Assembly: GCF_901000735.1 (NCBI RefSeq) | Contig: NC_081544.1 | Coordinates: forward strand, 17,799,980 to 17,863,979 | Direction: 5' to 3' | DNA length: 64,000 nt | Source: Corylus avellana | Taxonomy: Eukaryota > Streptophyta > Magnoliopsida > Fagales > Betulaceae | Shown here: positions 48,677 to 59,426 of the stretch, piece by piece | Layout: each line of letters opens with the position of its first letter | Numbering within the stretch: position 1 is the first letter of the stretch | The notes under the pieces: generated by a model | Seen by the model: the letters and a program-made list of their open reading frames with translations, nothing else | The model's database searches: none | What the model was told of the DNA's origin: nothing | Program-made: the position numbers and the translations under genes

Positions 48677-48693
48677 CCCCGGCAACGGTGCCA
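48677..48693 (-). other. Element B primer binding site, tRNA-Asp type
   Basis: Plus strand CCCCGGCAACGGTGCCA, one base different from the perfect complement of TGGCGCCGTTGCCGGGG, six bases from the 5' LTR. Confidence 0.85.
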
Positions 48694-48699
48694 AAAACT

Positions 48700-50068
48700 T
48701 GTTGTGCAAATTTATTTAACTCGCAAGTGTACAAATCGATTGTAGTTTAATGGATTGCAAGTGTAAGGTCGATCCCACAGAGAATTGTATTCTTGAAAGA
48801 GCAATTTAAATCTAATTAAATCCTAACCTAGTTCCAAAAAGGTTTTGAATTTTGATTTTTTGAAATTAACAGAAAAATATAAACTAATTAAAATAAACTA
48901 AGAGATAAAAGACTAAGGTTTGAGAATTCACACTCATCGAATCATAACAACATACTTCCATGTTTATCCATATTAATCTGCAGTTCTCACAATTAAAATC
49001 TTAAATATGTTTTACTATGCTTCAAACAATTAATCAAAACCATCTCATGTATCCATTCATTGCACAAATCACAAGAGGAATCTAATATCAATTAAATCAT
49101 CAAATGTATCCGTAAATCACAAAAGATATCCAATCTTAATTGAAACCCCAAATGTATCCGTAGAACAAATCACAAGGGATATCCAATTATTTAGGCAAAA
49201 AAAATCAAGCAATCAATTATGTGAAATTATCTTAAATTATCAAGTGTATCCTTGAATCACAAAAGATATCCAGGAATCACTCCTCACATTGAAAAGAAGT
49301 AAAACAATTGAAATATTAAACCTAATAAAATCAGATAAATAAAGACTTACATGAATTTATTGATGTTCTTCATTGGTGAGGCTTCATCCCCAATCTTAGT
49401 TGGGAATTTAGCTCCACATAAAAATAAAACCTAAATCTAAAGAAAACCTAAACTAAAAAGAGAAAAATTATAGAATTTTTCTCTCTGAAATTCTATCTTT
49501 TCTTGAATGCAAAGAAGTCTATTTGTAGGCTTAGAGAAGTCCTAGAAGCCCAAATAAACTTAGATAATTCGGAGGTTTGTCTCCCAGTCAAAATAGAAGT
49601 CTGAAATCGGAATAGGATTCATCCACATTTGTGTCCTTTTATTGCGGAGCGATTTTGGCATAGTAACCGTCCCATATGGGAAAATCCTATTTCATAATGA
49701 ATTGTAGTATTCTGAATTATCTTTCCAATGCCTCTTGAATCACTTCAATTTGATATTTGAGCAGAAAGTTATGATCGAAATACTATACATGTATAGAATC
49801 TGAATTTGAATCCAATCCGAAATCTTATCCAATCTGATCTTTAATCTAATTTAACATTTTTCTTAGATTTGGTGAAACTTAACCACATCATCTAGGTCTT
49901 CTCAAAGTATGCTTTCTTCCAAAATTTGCATTTTTTCCCTTTAAAGCTGTAGTTTTTCTTCAACGACCTACAAAATATTAAAAACACAAAACATTAAATA
50001 ACGACACAACTAAATAATTAACTAATGTAAATAAATGGGTCGAAAAATGGAATATTTGGCACTTATCA
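48700..50068 (-). repeat. Element B right LTR (5' LTR)
   Basis: Same ends as the left copy. It abuts the target duplication AGATG. Promoter-like CTATTTGTAGGC near 49,520 (CTATTTATAGGC in the left copy). Confidence 0.92.
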
Positions 50069-50832
50069 AGATGTAAATTCACCCGCATTATCCATCCGAA
50101 TAGATTGAATTAGATAATCAGGAAATTGTGCTCTTAATCTAATTATTTGAGCAAGAAGTCTAGCAAATGCACTATTACGAGTAGAAAGTAAGCAAACATG
50201 TGACCACCTAGTTGATGAATCTATTAAAACCATAAAATATCTAAATGGCCCACATAGAGGATGAATCCGCCCATATATATCCCCTTGAATTCTTTTTAAA
50301 CAAGATGGAGAATCAACAATTATCTTAGAAGGGGATGGTTTGATAACAAGTTTACTTTTAGAACATGCATCACAAGGACAATCACTTGGTAAAAGAATCT
50401 TTTGGTTCTTGAAGGGATACCCATGAAAGTTCTCAATTATTCGACGCATCATAATTGTTCCCGGATGTCCAAGACGATCATGCCAAAGCATAAACATCTT
50501 TGGATTAGAGCACTTCTGGTGCATCACAACATGTGATTTAATTGTTCTTATTGTTGTATAATACAAGCCGGAAGAGAAAGCAGACAGTTTTTCCAATATG
50601 ACCTTCTGGCGCGATATTGTTGAAGTAATATGAAGATATTCATTATTGCCTACATTAGTGGTTTCAACATGTAACTATTTAGACGAATATCCTTAAAATT
50701 GATTAAATTTCTTCTAGATTTAGAATAATACAAAGCATCGTCCATACAAAATTTTCTTCCTTTTGGCAATATGATATTCGCTCTTTCAGAGCCTTCGATT
50801 AGGTTTGATGAACCTGAAATTGTATTGACACT
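50069..50832 (-). pseudogene. Copia protease-integrase middle part
   Basis: Contains GSERANIILPKGRKF and SKSRRNLINFKDIRL, then a GAG-pre-integrase block MLWHDRLGHPGTIMMRRII with a CPCDACSKSK zinc site. The first half of the integrase core follows (IQGDIYGRIHPLCGPFRYF and IRMDNAGEFTS). It ends inside the integrase at the AGATG duplication, and the other half is at 43.3-44.03 kb. Confidence 0.85.
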
Positions 50833-51879
50833 TGATGTGGTATTTTTGTGACCAAAAATATCAATTATAAAATTACCACTCGCAATAGGACGAATCTTGT
50901 AGGACAGGGCTATATTGAGGGTGTCGAACCTCAAGGACTGCAAGGGTTTTGTTATCAAATTCGAAAGATTAAAATTAACTTAATTAAAAAGAGAATTGAT
51001 TTGATTTTCTTTAAAACTAAAGTGCATGAAAATAAAAGAGATTTTAAAATAAGAGAGAGAGTGTAGGGTATTGACTTCACTTCTATCCGCACAAAAATGG
51101 CTAATCATAATTAATCCCAGAAATTCATTCTATGCATATTATAAATAAACAAGAAATTACCTTATTAAAGAATAAGCATAATCTATCTTCGGTTGGCATG
51201 GATCGTCCTCCTAACCACTAAGATGCGGTACGACCCGTCTTCCCTATGTATAAATTATCAAATTATTTAATAGGATACATACAATCAATGAATAAGTGTA
51301 ACTCATCTTTGGTTGGCATGGACTATTTACCTAAATTACACTAAACTAGGGTGTAGTACAATCTGTCTTCCCTAGGCATGGCATATCAAATTCTATTGAT
51401 CATATATCAATTAAACTCATTATATAACCATCATCCTCATAATCATAGAAAACAAGAATGATTTGAGATCAACAAAAGTAAAATATTTTTTAAGACAAGA
51501 GAAGAATTTCACAAATATTGAATTTGGAATTTAAGAATAATTGCATTTAATAATTAAGAACAGAATCAAAAGGTAGCAATTCTCATAGTTATACAATCAA
51601 CATGCATAAATTGAAAATCTAGAAATTAAATACAATCAAACCATTGTGCTTAAATAGGGTTACATCAACACCCCACGAAGAGGTTTAGCCGCTCATGATC
51701 TTCTAAGCTCCAAAGACAAATTTTTGATTTCTATCTCTAGGAAGCGGTGTGTCTCTTTTCTCAATGCTTAGAGGCCTATTTATAGGGATTAGGAGAACCC
51801 TAGAAGCCCTAGGAATCCCAGAAAAATCGTAATTCAGTCTCCTAGTCGGATTGGGAGACCTAGAAAAACTTTCCACTCC
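50833..51879 (-). repeat. Element C left LTR (3' LTR), truncated
   Basis: Matches 54223-55262 closely (same TGATGTGG start), then stops at GACCTAGAAAAACTTTCC. The right LTR continues for another 300 bp. Confidence 0.88.
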
Positions 51880-53768
51880 AGAGAGCTTACTTGCTCGATG
51901 AGAATGACCTTCTTCGAAATGTGCTTCCGATTCTTCCTCTTTTGAGTGCACAAGTCCTTGAGAAATTTTGCATAGCTTGGAATTTGCCCGATGGCATCAA
52001 GGAGTGGGATGTTGATTTGAACCTGCTTGAAGGTTTCCATCATGTCTTGTACCTTCTCTCCTTGTTTCCCGAAGTGGGAGGGTGCCTTAAGCCGCTCTGG
52101 GAATGGGACCTTAGGCTCATATGGTACCTCAGGAGTGGGGGCAGATGATGAAGATGCCTCGATGCTTACTTGTTTATCCTTGTCCTGATGCAAATTTTGT
52201 GGGGCCTCAATTTGCTCATCCTCCTTTCCTTCCACATGATTGTCAACCAGTCTTCCGCTTCGCAATGTGGTGATGGCTTGAACTTGCTCCAGATCAGATG
52301 TGCTTCCTTCTACCATGTATAGTCCCCTAGGGATGGTCACTGGCTGACTTGGAAGCCTTCCTTCGTCCCTCCTGTTGAGGGCATTGGCAAATTGTCCGAC
52401 TTGAGCTTCTAGCTTGGCAATGGATTGGGAGTGTGAGTTCACTGTCTCCTGTTGAGATTTGACGGACTGACTTATCTCGCTCACAATTTTCAACAAGTGA
52501 TCTTGACTTTTCAATATTTGATCTTGGAAGTCGGAATCCGATCGAGGAGATGGTGCGGCCTGGTATTGCTGCTATGGAGGCCGGTAAGTGGAATGAGGTT
52601 GGTAGGGTTGCCTGTTAGATTGAGCTTGATTGTGTGGCCCTGAGGCTAAGTTGCCTGAATTTGGATTCTTCCATGAGAAGTTGGGATGATTTCTCCAACC
52701 CGAGTTGTAGGTATTGGAATACAGATCATTACCCGGTCTGGAGAAAGCTGCATTAACCTGCTCATTAGCAACACCAGTATAATTTCCAACAGTAGGGCAG
52801 TCATTTACATGATGCATAGGACTAGAACAAAATGAGCATGGTTCATGTGGTGTGTGCATGTGAGCAGTATTAGGAGAAAAACCAGCAGTCATCATTTGAT
52901 CTAGCTTTTTGGTAATAGCCTCAACTACTTGGGTGGCTATATCAGAATTTCCTACCTCAAAAAGACCATCGGCCTTTGGTGCTTTAGGTGCAGGTGCCAT
53001 ACGTCTAGTGGAAGCATGATGAATAGAATTACTGTTTAAATTTTCAAACAAGGCCCATGCTTCATCCTCACTCTTCAACATAAATGTCCCCCCACAGGAT
53101 GCATCTACCATTTGTCTATGAGGCTCGGTCAAGCCATCATAAAAACTTTGCACTAGCTGCCATTTTAGGATAGCGTGGTGTGGGCATGATCTAAGAAGGT
53201 CTCTCAGTCTCTCCCAGGTCTCACGGAATTGCTCGCCCTCATATTAGGAAATACTAGTGATAGCTCTCCTAATGTCATTGGTTTTTCCTATGGGGAAGTA
53301 TTTCTTCAAAAATTCTTGTTGCAATTCAGCCCAAGAAGTAAAGGAGTTTGGTGCCATGGAATTAAACTAATGTTTGGCTCTTTCCTTTAGGGAGAAAGGG
53401 AAGAGACGCATCCTTAGAGCATCCTCAGTGAATCTAGTCAATTTAATGGTTAAACAGATTGCTAAGAACTCATTGAGGAAGTCATAAGGGTTTTCATTGC
53501 TAAGCCCTAGGAAAGATGGTAAACTTTGTATGGTGCTAGGCTTAATCTCATAGTGGGTTGCCGTAATGTCCGGTAGCCTGAGACATGTGGGGGAAGTGTA
53601 TGTGGCAGGGAGATAATGATCTCTTAAAGCCACATGGTCACCCATGGTCTCAGTGGTGTGTGCTCTTAGCAATTCAGAGTTCCTTTCGGCTCTAAGTTGT
53701 CTAAGAGTGTGTTCAATGTCGAGGTCGCAAGTAATTAATGGCAAAGACAAAGAACGGCGACCTAACAT
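51880..53768 (-). pseudogene. Element C Athila-like gag, one frame with three stops
   Basis: A single frame runs from 53768 to the LTR junction. It contains a retrotransposon gag core (SLPSFLGLSNENPYDFLNEF, LRMRLFPFSLKERAKH, QSFYDGLTEPHRQMVDASC), the zinc knuckle CSFCSSPMHHVNDC, GWRNHPNFSWKNPN, a KLEAQVGQFANALNRR block, and KFLKDLCTQKRKNRK before the break. Stops lie after AKH (about 53365), about 53250 and about 52572. Unlike A and B it keeps the gag core, so it may be closest to the autonomous parent. Confidence 0.85.
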
Positions 53769-53889
53769 AAACTAAAAAGAAAATAAAAACAGAAACAAAA
53801 ATAAAGTAAAATAAAATAAAATAAAGACAAACTAAGACAAAAAAAAAAAAAAAAAAAATTAAAGCTCACAAATAGCCCTTAGATGCGCT

Positions 53890-54030
53890 GGAATTTGGAT
53901 GTAGACTGCTGCTGGTGCGCTTGAGTGTACTGTCGCAAATGGGTGCGAGCACAGTTCGCTGAATTCCTGCTAGAGTGCGTACTTGAGCTCGATCGCACGC
54001 GATCTGCGCTCGATCACAGTCACAGGGATG
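53890..54030. repeat. CTCGATCGCA-type motif array in element C leader
   Basis: GTGCGCTTGAGTG, GCTCGATCGCACGCGATC and GCGCTCGATCACAG lie at the same place relative to primer site and gag as in A and B. Confidence 0.65.
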
Positions 54031-54200
54031 GGCAGCTACGGACCTGAGTGAAAAACTCAACAAAACCAAAATAAAACACAAAAAAAAAAAGAAAAAAAGA
54101 AAAAAGAATTAAATTAGAACCGTAAAATAAAGAAAAACAGAAAATTAAAAATTAAGCTAAAATCAATCCTTAAAATTTGATAATGAAACCGTTAAGCAGT

Positions 54201-54217
54201 CCTGGGCAACGGCGCCA
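54201..54217 (-). other. Element C primer binding site, tRNA-Asp type
   Basis: Plus strand CCTGGGCAACGGCGCCA is the complement of the tRNA-Asp site with one change, five bases from the 5' LTR. Confidence 0.82.
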
Positions 54218-54222
54218 AAAAT

Positions 54223-55562
54223 TGATGTGGTATTTTTGTGACAAAAAATATCAATTATAAAATTACCACTCGCAATAGGACGAATCCCGTAGGATAGGGC
54301 TATATTGAGGGTGTCGAACCTCAAGGACTGCATGAGTTTTGCTATCAAATTCGAAAGATTAAAATTAACTTAATTAAAAAGAGAATTGATTTGATTTTCT
54401 TTAAAACTAAAGTGCATGAAAATAAAAGAGATTTAAAATAAGAGAGAGGGTGTAGGATATTGACTTCACCTCTATCCGCATAACAATGGCTAATCATAAT
54501 TAATCTCAGAAATTCATTCTATGCATGCTATAAATAAACAAGAAACTACCTTATTAAAGAATAAGCATCATTTATCTTCGGTTAGCACAGATCGTCCACC
54601 TAACCACTAAGATGCGGTACGGCCCGTCTTCCCTAAGTATAAATTATCAAATTATTTAATAGAATACATACAATCAATGAATAAGTGTAACCCATCTTCG
54701 GTTGGCACAAACTGTCTACCTAAATTACATTAAACTAGGGTGTTATACAATCCGTCTTCTCTATGCATGGCCTATCAAATCCTACTGATCATATGTCAAT
54801 TAAACCCATTGTATAACCATCATCCTCATAATCACAGAAAACAATAATGATTTGAGATCAACAAAAGTAAAATACTTTCTAAGACAAAAGAAGAATTTCA
54901 CAAATATTGAATTTGAAATTTAAGAACAATTGCATTTAATAATTAAGAACAAAATCAAAAGGTATCAATTCTCATAGTTATACAATCAATATATATAAAT
55001 TGAAAATCTAGAAATTAAATACAATTAAACCATTGTGCTTAGATAGGGTTACATCAACACCCCATGAAGGGGTTTAGCCGCTCATGATCTTCTAAGCTTT
55101 AAAGACAAATTTCTGATTTCTAACTCTAGAAAGCGGAGTGTCTCTTTTCTCAATGCTTAGAGGCCTATTTATAGGGATTAGGAGAACCCTAGAAGCCCTA
55201 GGAATTCCAGAAAAATCGTAATTCAGTCTCCTAGTCGGATTGGGAGACCTAGAAAAACTTTCCTTATCAATTTCGGACTCCTTTTCGTCTATGCCACCCG
55301 TGTGTGCTCAAGCACACTATAGCTGCGCTCGAGCGTATTGTAGCTACAGTAACGTGCTACAGTACTTTGCTATAGTAACCCCGCTACAGTAACTTTGCTA
55401 CAATACTTTAAATGCATTTTGAGTCCAAAATCAATGATTTTCTTATATCTTTATTAAACACCTGAAAACACAAAAACAAAACAAAATGAAACAAATAATA
55501 ATGCTAAGGAATTAACATATGCAAATTAGGGGGCTTGAATGTACAATATTCGGCGCTTATCA
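54223..55562 (-). repeat. Element C right LTR (5' LTR)
   Basis: TGATGTGGTATTTTTGTG...CGGCGCTTATCA on the plus strand, 1340 bp. It contains CTCAAGCACAC/CTCGAGCG motifs and a repeated GCTACAGTAAC block near 55.3-55.4 kb. Confidence 0.9.
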
Positions 55563-56873
55563 ACACTAGCTTTGTTTAATATCAAGTATTGAAAATATTT
55601 CTTATCTCTAAGAATTGTGTGCGTTGTATAACTGTCTGCTAGATACAAATCTTCACCAATCATCTTGGAATTAATCATTCCATTAATATGACCCATGCCT
55701 TCATATATAAACAAAATATATATTAAATTGCATTAATCAAAAAGAAAATAACAAAATACAATCAAATTTGACAATGTAAACATATTGTGATTAAGACATA
55801 ATGAAAACATATTAATTGTTGTAGACATATTTATCACCATTCAAAAGATTAGTTTTTGTGCTAGAGTCTACAAAGAAATCATAAACATCAAGATGAATGT
55901 TACCCTCTCCATTTAGAGTATCAAGAAAAATTGGAGAATCTTCATAATTACTGTGATTAGCAAAATTCATTTTAATACCCTTTTCTTTTATGGAGGCTTG
56001 ATATAGGTTCACCAGATGCTTAGGCATACGACATGTACGCGGCCAATGTCCTTTCATACCACACCTGTAACATTTATCTTCATAGTTCTTTGTAGGTTTA
56101 TTTTGTAAAGCTTTGTTTTCATTTTGTTTCGCCTTAAAGTGGTTCCACTTCTGGTGGTATGGAGGATTTCTTTTGTAAGAATTTTGAATACATTCCCCTT
56201 GACCTTTATAATTTTTTCTACGATGTCCACGTCCACGACCATGGTTTCCTTTATTACCATGAAATGAGGTTCCATTTGCTTCAGGAAATGGTGTAGAACC
56301 CATTGGATGAGATTGATGATTTTTCGTTAATAGATCGTTGTTTTGCTCAGCCACTAGAAGACAAGATATTAGTTTAGAATATCTTGTGAAATTACGCTCT
56401 CGATATTGCTGCTGCAGGAGCACATTCAAGGCATGAAATGTGGTATATGTTTTTTCTAACATATCCACGTCAGTGACTTTTTCTCCACACAATTTTAATT
56501 GTGAGCTGAATTTAAAGAGTTCAGAGTTATAGTTACTGACACTCTTGAAATCTTGCAACCTCAGGTGCATCCAATCATAACGAGCTTTTGGGAGGATAAC
56601 TGTCTTCTGGTGCTCATATCTCTCCCTTAAATTATTTCACAAGGTCAAGGGATCATTTACTGTAAGCTACTCAGTTTTTAATTCTTTAAGCAAATAATGG
56701 CAAAGAAAAATCATTGCTCTAACGCGATCCTGTTAGGATGTTTGATTATCTTTCTTAATAGTATTTCCAAGATTCATAGCTTCAAGATGAATCTCAGCAT
56801 CAAGGATTCAAGATAAGTAATTATTGCCAGAAACGTCAAGAGTGACAAACTCAAGTTTTGTAAGATTTGACAT
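55563..56873 (-). pseudogene. Copia gag and protease start
   Basis: From ATG 56873 the frame gives KLEFVTLDVSGNNYL, then DWMHLRLQDFKSVSNYNSEL and SQLKLCGEKVTD (the UBN2-type gag domain). An RNA-binding Gly/Arg/Lys-rich segment and the zinc knuckle CYRCGMKGHWPRTC follow. A protease-region block ADSYTTHTILRDKKYF lies near 55.6 kb. At least four stops occur in the first 100 codons. Element C separates it from the next part. Confidence 0.85.
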
Positions 56874-57154
56874 TATCTATACAAATATATATCAAGAATT
56901 AAATAAATTAACATTATTTAAAAATAAGTGATATTATACGCAAGCCAAAAATTTTCAAATATAAACTATAAGACATTATATTCATAGCATTAGTATAATA
57001 ACATTCTAGTTCATATAAATCTCACATGGATTATAATATGCATTTGTTATAATATGATTCAAAAAACAAATGAATTGAGAATATCTCACGAATAGCTTTT
57101 GATGTTGAAGATCAAAAGAAAACAACAATTGGTTAGAGTTTCATGCTGATAACG

Positions 57155-57492
57155 TGTTGTAAAACACAAAAAAAATAAAAATAAAAAATAAAAATAAAAA
57201 TAAAATTGACAAGACAAGATAAAGAGATTGCAGTATGTGAAACTAGTTCTTCAGGAATTATGTATGATTCTTCTCTATTTTGTGTACTTTACATACTACT
57301 CAATACTCATTTTATAGATATAGAATCATAATGGGAGGTTAAAGAATATGAAAAGGTAGTACATGAATCAAAATGGTATATTAATATATTACATGAATGT
57401 TTTAGGAATTCTAAAAGATGATCTGAATGTGTAGAATTCCAAAAGAAGCAACTAAATGGTTATCCACCAAATACATGAATGCATTCATAACA
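57155..57492 (-). repeat. Minus-strand Copia 5' LTR
   Basis: On the minus strand TGTTATGAATGC...GTTTTACAACA, 338 bp. It is followed inward by CGTTATCAGCATGAA, a common Copia primer-site sequence. No 3' partner remains, so the outer boundary rests on the TG...CA ends only. Confidence 0.6.
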
Positions 57493-58378
57493 GATAGAGA
57501 AATAAGGGATAATTTTTTTTTTTTTTTTACTTTTTTTTTTAAAAAAATATATATATCTACCTAAGACTAGGAGAACACCTAACTTTTTTTTTTTTTTTTT
57601 TGGGGGGTCTAAGTGAAGTGGCATTATTCCATACTATCTGTTAAGATATAAAATTTGGAATTTATTACGAAAAAATCGATTATTACTAAGACATTCTAGA
57701 AATATCTAAAGACGTTGTTCGCTTGGTGACAGCATGTCATGCTAATATACCAGGAAAAAGATTCCCACCACATCCCAAAAGCTACAAAATATCTTCTTAA
57801 ACCCGCCTATGACGTGGAAGGATGGAAGCTATATGGTGGCAAGTTAGGTCTAGATATTTTCCCACAAAATATCGCTTGGACACGTGGTTCCCACGGCACC
57901 GACTTCGACTTCCATTGCCATTTTTAGCCCTCCATTGTTTCTTAAACTGCTATATTGCCATTCCTCCTGTCGCTACCTCGTAGAGTAGAGTTCTCTGTCC
58001 TACAGATTAATTTTTATCTTTATTTTTATTTTTTTCAAATTAAATAATTCAAAATTTATCACCTATAAATTTATTAAAAAATAGCTAATAATATTTTGAA
58101 TTATATAATTTGAAAATAATAGTTAAATTTAAAAAACTCTACAACATAAAGTTCACTAAAATTCCATTTTTTTTAAAAATAATATATAATATAAAGTGCC
58201 GAACAACTTTTACAAGTAATCTAGGACGTCTAGAAGGTACAAGCCCTTTCATAAAATAGATTTTTTTTGTGTTTTTTCCTAAAAAAAAACTGTTCCTTAA
58301 TGTATTTTATATTATGTTTTTTTTTTTTTTTTTTTAGTTTTAAAAAAATGTCTTGACTTAAGATAGAAATTATAGAAT
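57493..58378. other. Intergenic DNA between the Copia LTR and MITEs, distal FKF1 upstream region
   Basis: T and A runs at 57.51-57.60 kb, then a less repetitive stretch at 57.6-58.0 kb holding the circadian motif cluster. A forward frame at 57739-57927 is short and not supported as a gene. Confidence 0.5.
57786..57886. promoter_or_regulatory. Evening-element and G-box cluster, candidate distal FKF1 control region
   Basis: AAAATATCT is at 57786-57794, its complement AGATATTTT at 57852-57860, the near-match AAAATATCG at 57866-57874, and CACGTG at 57881-57886. A TGACGTGG lies at about 57810, and a weaker AAATATCT at 57700. Evening elements (AAAATATCT) bind CCA1/LHY/RVE clock proteins, and FKF1 transcription peaks in late afternoon in Arabidopsis. 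The cluster lies 2.15 kb before the ATG. The assignment to FKF1 is inference. Confidence 0.45.
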
Positions 58379-58618
58379 GACAAAGTTTTCGTCTAAACTG
58401 GGTTGGAAGAATTTCCTTCAACCTAATCTATAAAAGTGACATGTGTCTCATGAACATGTGAGATGTATATATTTTTTTAATAGCAGGAACAAAGTTTGAA
58501 TAAATTTTATTAAAAACTCATGTGCATCTCACATGTTATTAAAAAAAGGGACACATGTCACTTTTATAGATTAGGTGAAAGGAAATTTCTCTAACACAGT
58601 TTGGAGGAAAACTTTGTC
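58379..58618. mobile_element. Fold-back MITE with about 70-bp inverted repeats
   Basis: GACAAAGTTTTC...CCTAATCTATAAAAGTGACA on the left pairs with its complement on the right, including GACATGTGTC and ACATGTGAGATG. Only a short centre is unpaired. 240 bp, non-coding. No exact target duplication was found. Confidence 0.75.
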
Positions 58619-58889
58619 CAAGATAGAATTAAAAACCGTTTTTATGTTTTGTGTTTTAATTGTTTGTTTGTTAGTTTTTTTTTTTTCAAAAAAAAAAAAA
58701 AAAATTTCAATAAAAAAAAATCACTTTTGCCCCCAAACGAGACGAGAAGTGATAATAAAAACATTTGAAATTATAATAAATACAATAAATACAAGGACAT
58801 GAATCCTCTTAATTTAATTTGAAATAGAGTTTAAAACTAGTATATCCAACCATATATATATATATATGTGATACTACATAATTTAAATT

Positions 58890-59064
58890 GAAAAATATTA
58901 GGTGTTCTTCTAGTGTTTTTTTTTGGTGTTTTCCTAATTATAATGTGACTTTTAAAATTATCGTTAAATTTGAGATTATCATTAATCTTTTGGTGTTTTT
59001 AAAAGCCACATCATAACTAAAAAGACATAAAAAAAAAACACTAAAAAAATAAATAGCATTTCTC
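58890..59064. mobile_element. MULE-like MITE, copy 4 (9-bp target duplication)
   Basis: Exact ATTTAAATT duplication at 58881-58889 and 59065-59073. Ends are GAAAAATATTA and the complement of GAGAAATGCTA. The interior has the family core AATGTGACTTTTAAAATTA and its inverted mate TTTTAAAAGCCACATCAT. Confidence 0.7.
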
Positions 59065-59426
59065 ATTTAAATTTTTTAAAAAGCATAATGCAATAATAAA
59101 CGTATTTACAATAATGCTAAAAAAAAAAAAAAAAAAAATCACAATGAAAAGCAACGGCAGGTACATAGACCAACAATTTTCATGGAAATGTATGTTACGT
59201 CACGGACTTGGACAATTCATGAGTCTCCATAACTTTATTTTATTTTTTATTTTTTAAATTTTGACGGCGGACATAGATTGAGACCAATTATTATTCTTAG
59301 ATACTGTTTGAAATTACGTTTGAGAAATAAATTTTTCAAGTTAAAATATTTTTTTGGGCAAAAATGTTATTTTAAGCTTTTGTCAAAAATGCATTTAAAC
59401 TATTTTTAGACTTTTAAAAGCACTTT

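Larger units (their letters stand above)
44035..50068 (-). mobile_element. Element B: gag-only gypsy-type LTR retrotransposon
   Basis: Complete 6.03 kb insertion flanked by AGATG at 44030-44034 and 50069-50073. LTRs are 1363 and 1369 bp and very alike. The tRNA-Asp-type primer site is at 48677-48693 and the polypurine tract (minus AAGTTTGGGGGTGT) next to 45397. The 3.3 kb interior encodes only gag-derived frames, with no protease, RT or integrase, so its enzymes must have come from another element. It fits the TR-GAG class. Confidence 0.9.
50833..55562 (-). mobile_element. Element C: gag-only gypsy (Athila-like) element with internal deletion
   Basis: Inserted in the Copia protease region with a perfect ACACT duplication (50828-50832 and 55563-55567). 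The 5' LTR (right) is complete. The 3' LTR (left) keeps only its outer 1047 bp and is fused directly to gag at about 51879. A deletion therefore removed gag's end, any pol and the inner end of that LTR. The primer site is next to the right LTR. Confidence 0.88.
41556..57492 (-). mobile_element. Minus-strand Copia retrotransposon hosting elements B and C
   Basis: Read on the minus strand: 5' LTR 57155-57492, primer site, gag from 56873, protease, integrase, reverse transcriptase and RNase H to 41556. It is split twice by later insertions, each with a perfect 5-bp target duplication, and cut at the 3' end by the SIRE-like LTR. The reading frame resumes correctly across each insertion. Stops are scattered throughout, so the element is dead. 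Confidence 0.85.
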
